From: Desulfobacteraceae bacterium
Lineage (GTDB): Bacteria; Desulfobacterota; Desulfobacteria; Desulfobacterales; Desulfosarcinaceae
Length of the DNA stretch: 64,000 nt
Direction: 5' to 3'
Assembly (NCBI GenBank): GCA_024230435.1
Contig: JAAERL010001005.1
Coordinates: 27,879 to 91,878, forward strand
Position numbers and translations under genes: made by a program
Shown here: piece after piece, positions 63,858 to 64,000 of the stretch
Layout of the letters: the number at the start of each line of letters is the position of its first letter
Numbering within the stretch: the first letter of the stretch is position 1
The notes under the pieces: generated by a model
What the model was told of the DNA's origin: nothing
The model's input: only the letters and a program-made list of their open reading frames with translations
Database searches by the model: none

Positions 63858-64000
63858 TTAGGCGATTGGCGGAAAAGAATATACCAGATTGAGCTTCGAT
63901 TTTTTTTCGTATTCAAGGCGCGCCAAAGATTGATGATCAGTTTGCATACTTAACGTATTCGCACCTTTGGCATAACGCAGAAGACGGGAAAAAAGACATA
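63858..64000 (-). repeat. R1 palindromic repeat, copy 7 (cut by window end)
   Basis: The first 143 bp of an R1 element: TTAGGCGATTGGCGGAAAAG, then GCCAAAGATTGATGATCAGT (TGATCA-type insertion) and ACCTTTGGCATAACGC. The far inverted end lies outside the window. It sits 48 bp upstream of the glycosyltransferase gene start. Confidence 0.9.

Overview
The window reads as one stretch of a Gram-negative, strictly anaerobic or fermentative bacterial chromosome. Outer-membrane efflux genes and many secreted lipoproteins point to a Gram-negative cell. Indolepyruvate:ferredoxin oxidoreductase, an ADP-forming acyl-CoA synthetase, ferredoxin-nitroreductases and a LutB-type iron-sulphur protein point to anaerobic, ferredoxin-based metabolism. 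The mix resembles Desulfobacterota (Desulfobacterales-like), but this is inference: there is no rRNA or other marker gene here. I see no tRNA, rRNA, CRISPR array, transposase or phage structural gene.

Layout. 0-4.4 kb: a 1225-residue GlmS-like amidotransferase/SIS protein translationally coupled to a fuculose-phosphate-aldolase-like gene. 4.5-8.1 kb: a GNAT acetyltransferase, a small exported protein, a ferredoxin-nitroreductase, a THEP1-type NTPase and an exported SagB-type nitroreductase. 8.6-9.3 kb: a GT51-like transglycosylase. 9.4-18.7 kb (minus strand): outer-membrane factor, adaptor and RND pump, a TetR regulator, then lutC and a lutB-lutA fusion. Two palindromic TetR-type operators lie in front of the pump genes. 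19.1-20.9 kb: a primase-helicase fusion with a degenerate TOPRIM. 21.4-27.1 kb (minus): an inositol-monophosphatase-family protein, an FmdB zinc ribbon, a lipoprotein HtrA protease and an OmpR-type two-component pair. 27.7-28.1 kb: a YqeY protein.

28.7-36.5 kb is the most unusual part. Four paralogous secreted proteins with a caspase/gingipain-like (clan CD) His-Gly ... Ser-Cys core are arrayed on the minus strand. One has a single-base frameshift and one carries a C-terminal PPC domain. Among them sits a lipoprotein consisting only of the shared N-terminal domain. The genes are separated by long AT-rich non-coding DNA holding palindromic repeats.

37.2-44.3 kb (minus): topoisomerase IV parC and parE, a CNT nucleoside transporter, an 84-residue protein preceded by five perfect 23-bp tandem repeats, CutA and a small alpha-helical protein. 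45.0-48.2 kb: a NarL-type kinase/regulator pair and two small Cys-containing proteins. 48.4-51.6 kb: a DinG-like helicase with an N-terminal nuclease domain, a small lipoprotein and a small hypothetical gene. 51.6-57.6 kb (minus): aminotransferase, iorA, iorB and ADP-forming acyl-CoA synthetase, which together make a pathway converting aromatic amino acids to aryl acids with ATP formation. 57.9-63.8 kb: RecD2-like helicase, Lrp-family regulator, a small zinc-ribbon gene behind a near-perfect sigma-54 promoter, and a fused two-domain glycosyltransferase.

Three families of interspersed palindromic elements of about 155-180 bp (called R1, R2 and R3 here) recur through the window: seven clear R1 copies, two R2 and four R3. 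Several abut stop codons. No transposase is visible, so they look like non-autonomous MITE-like or BIME-like elements.
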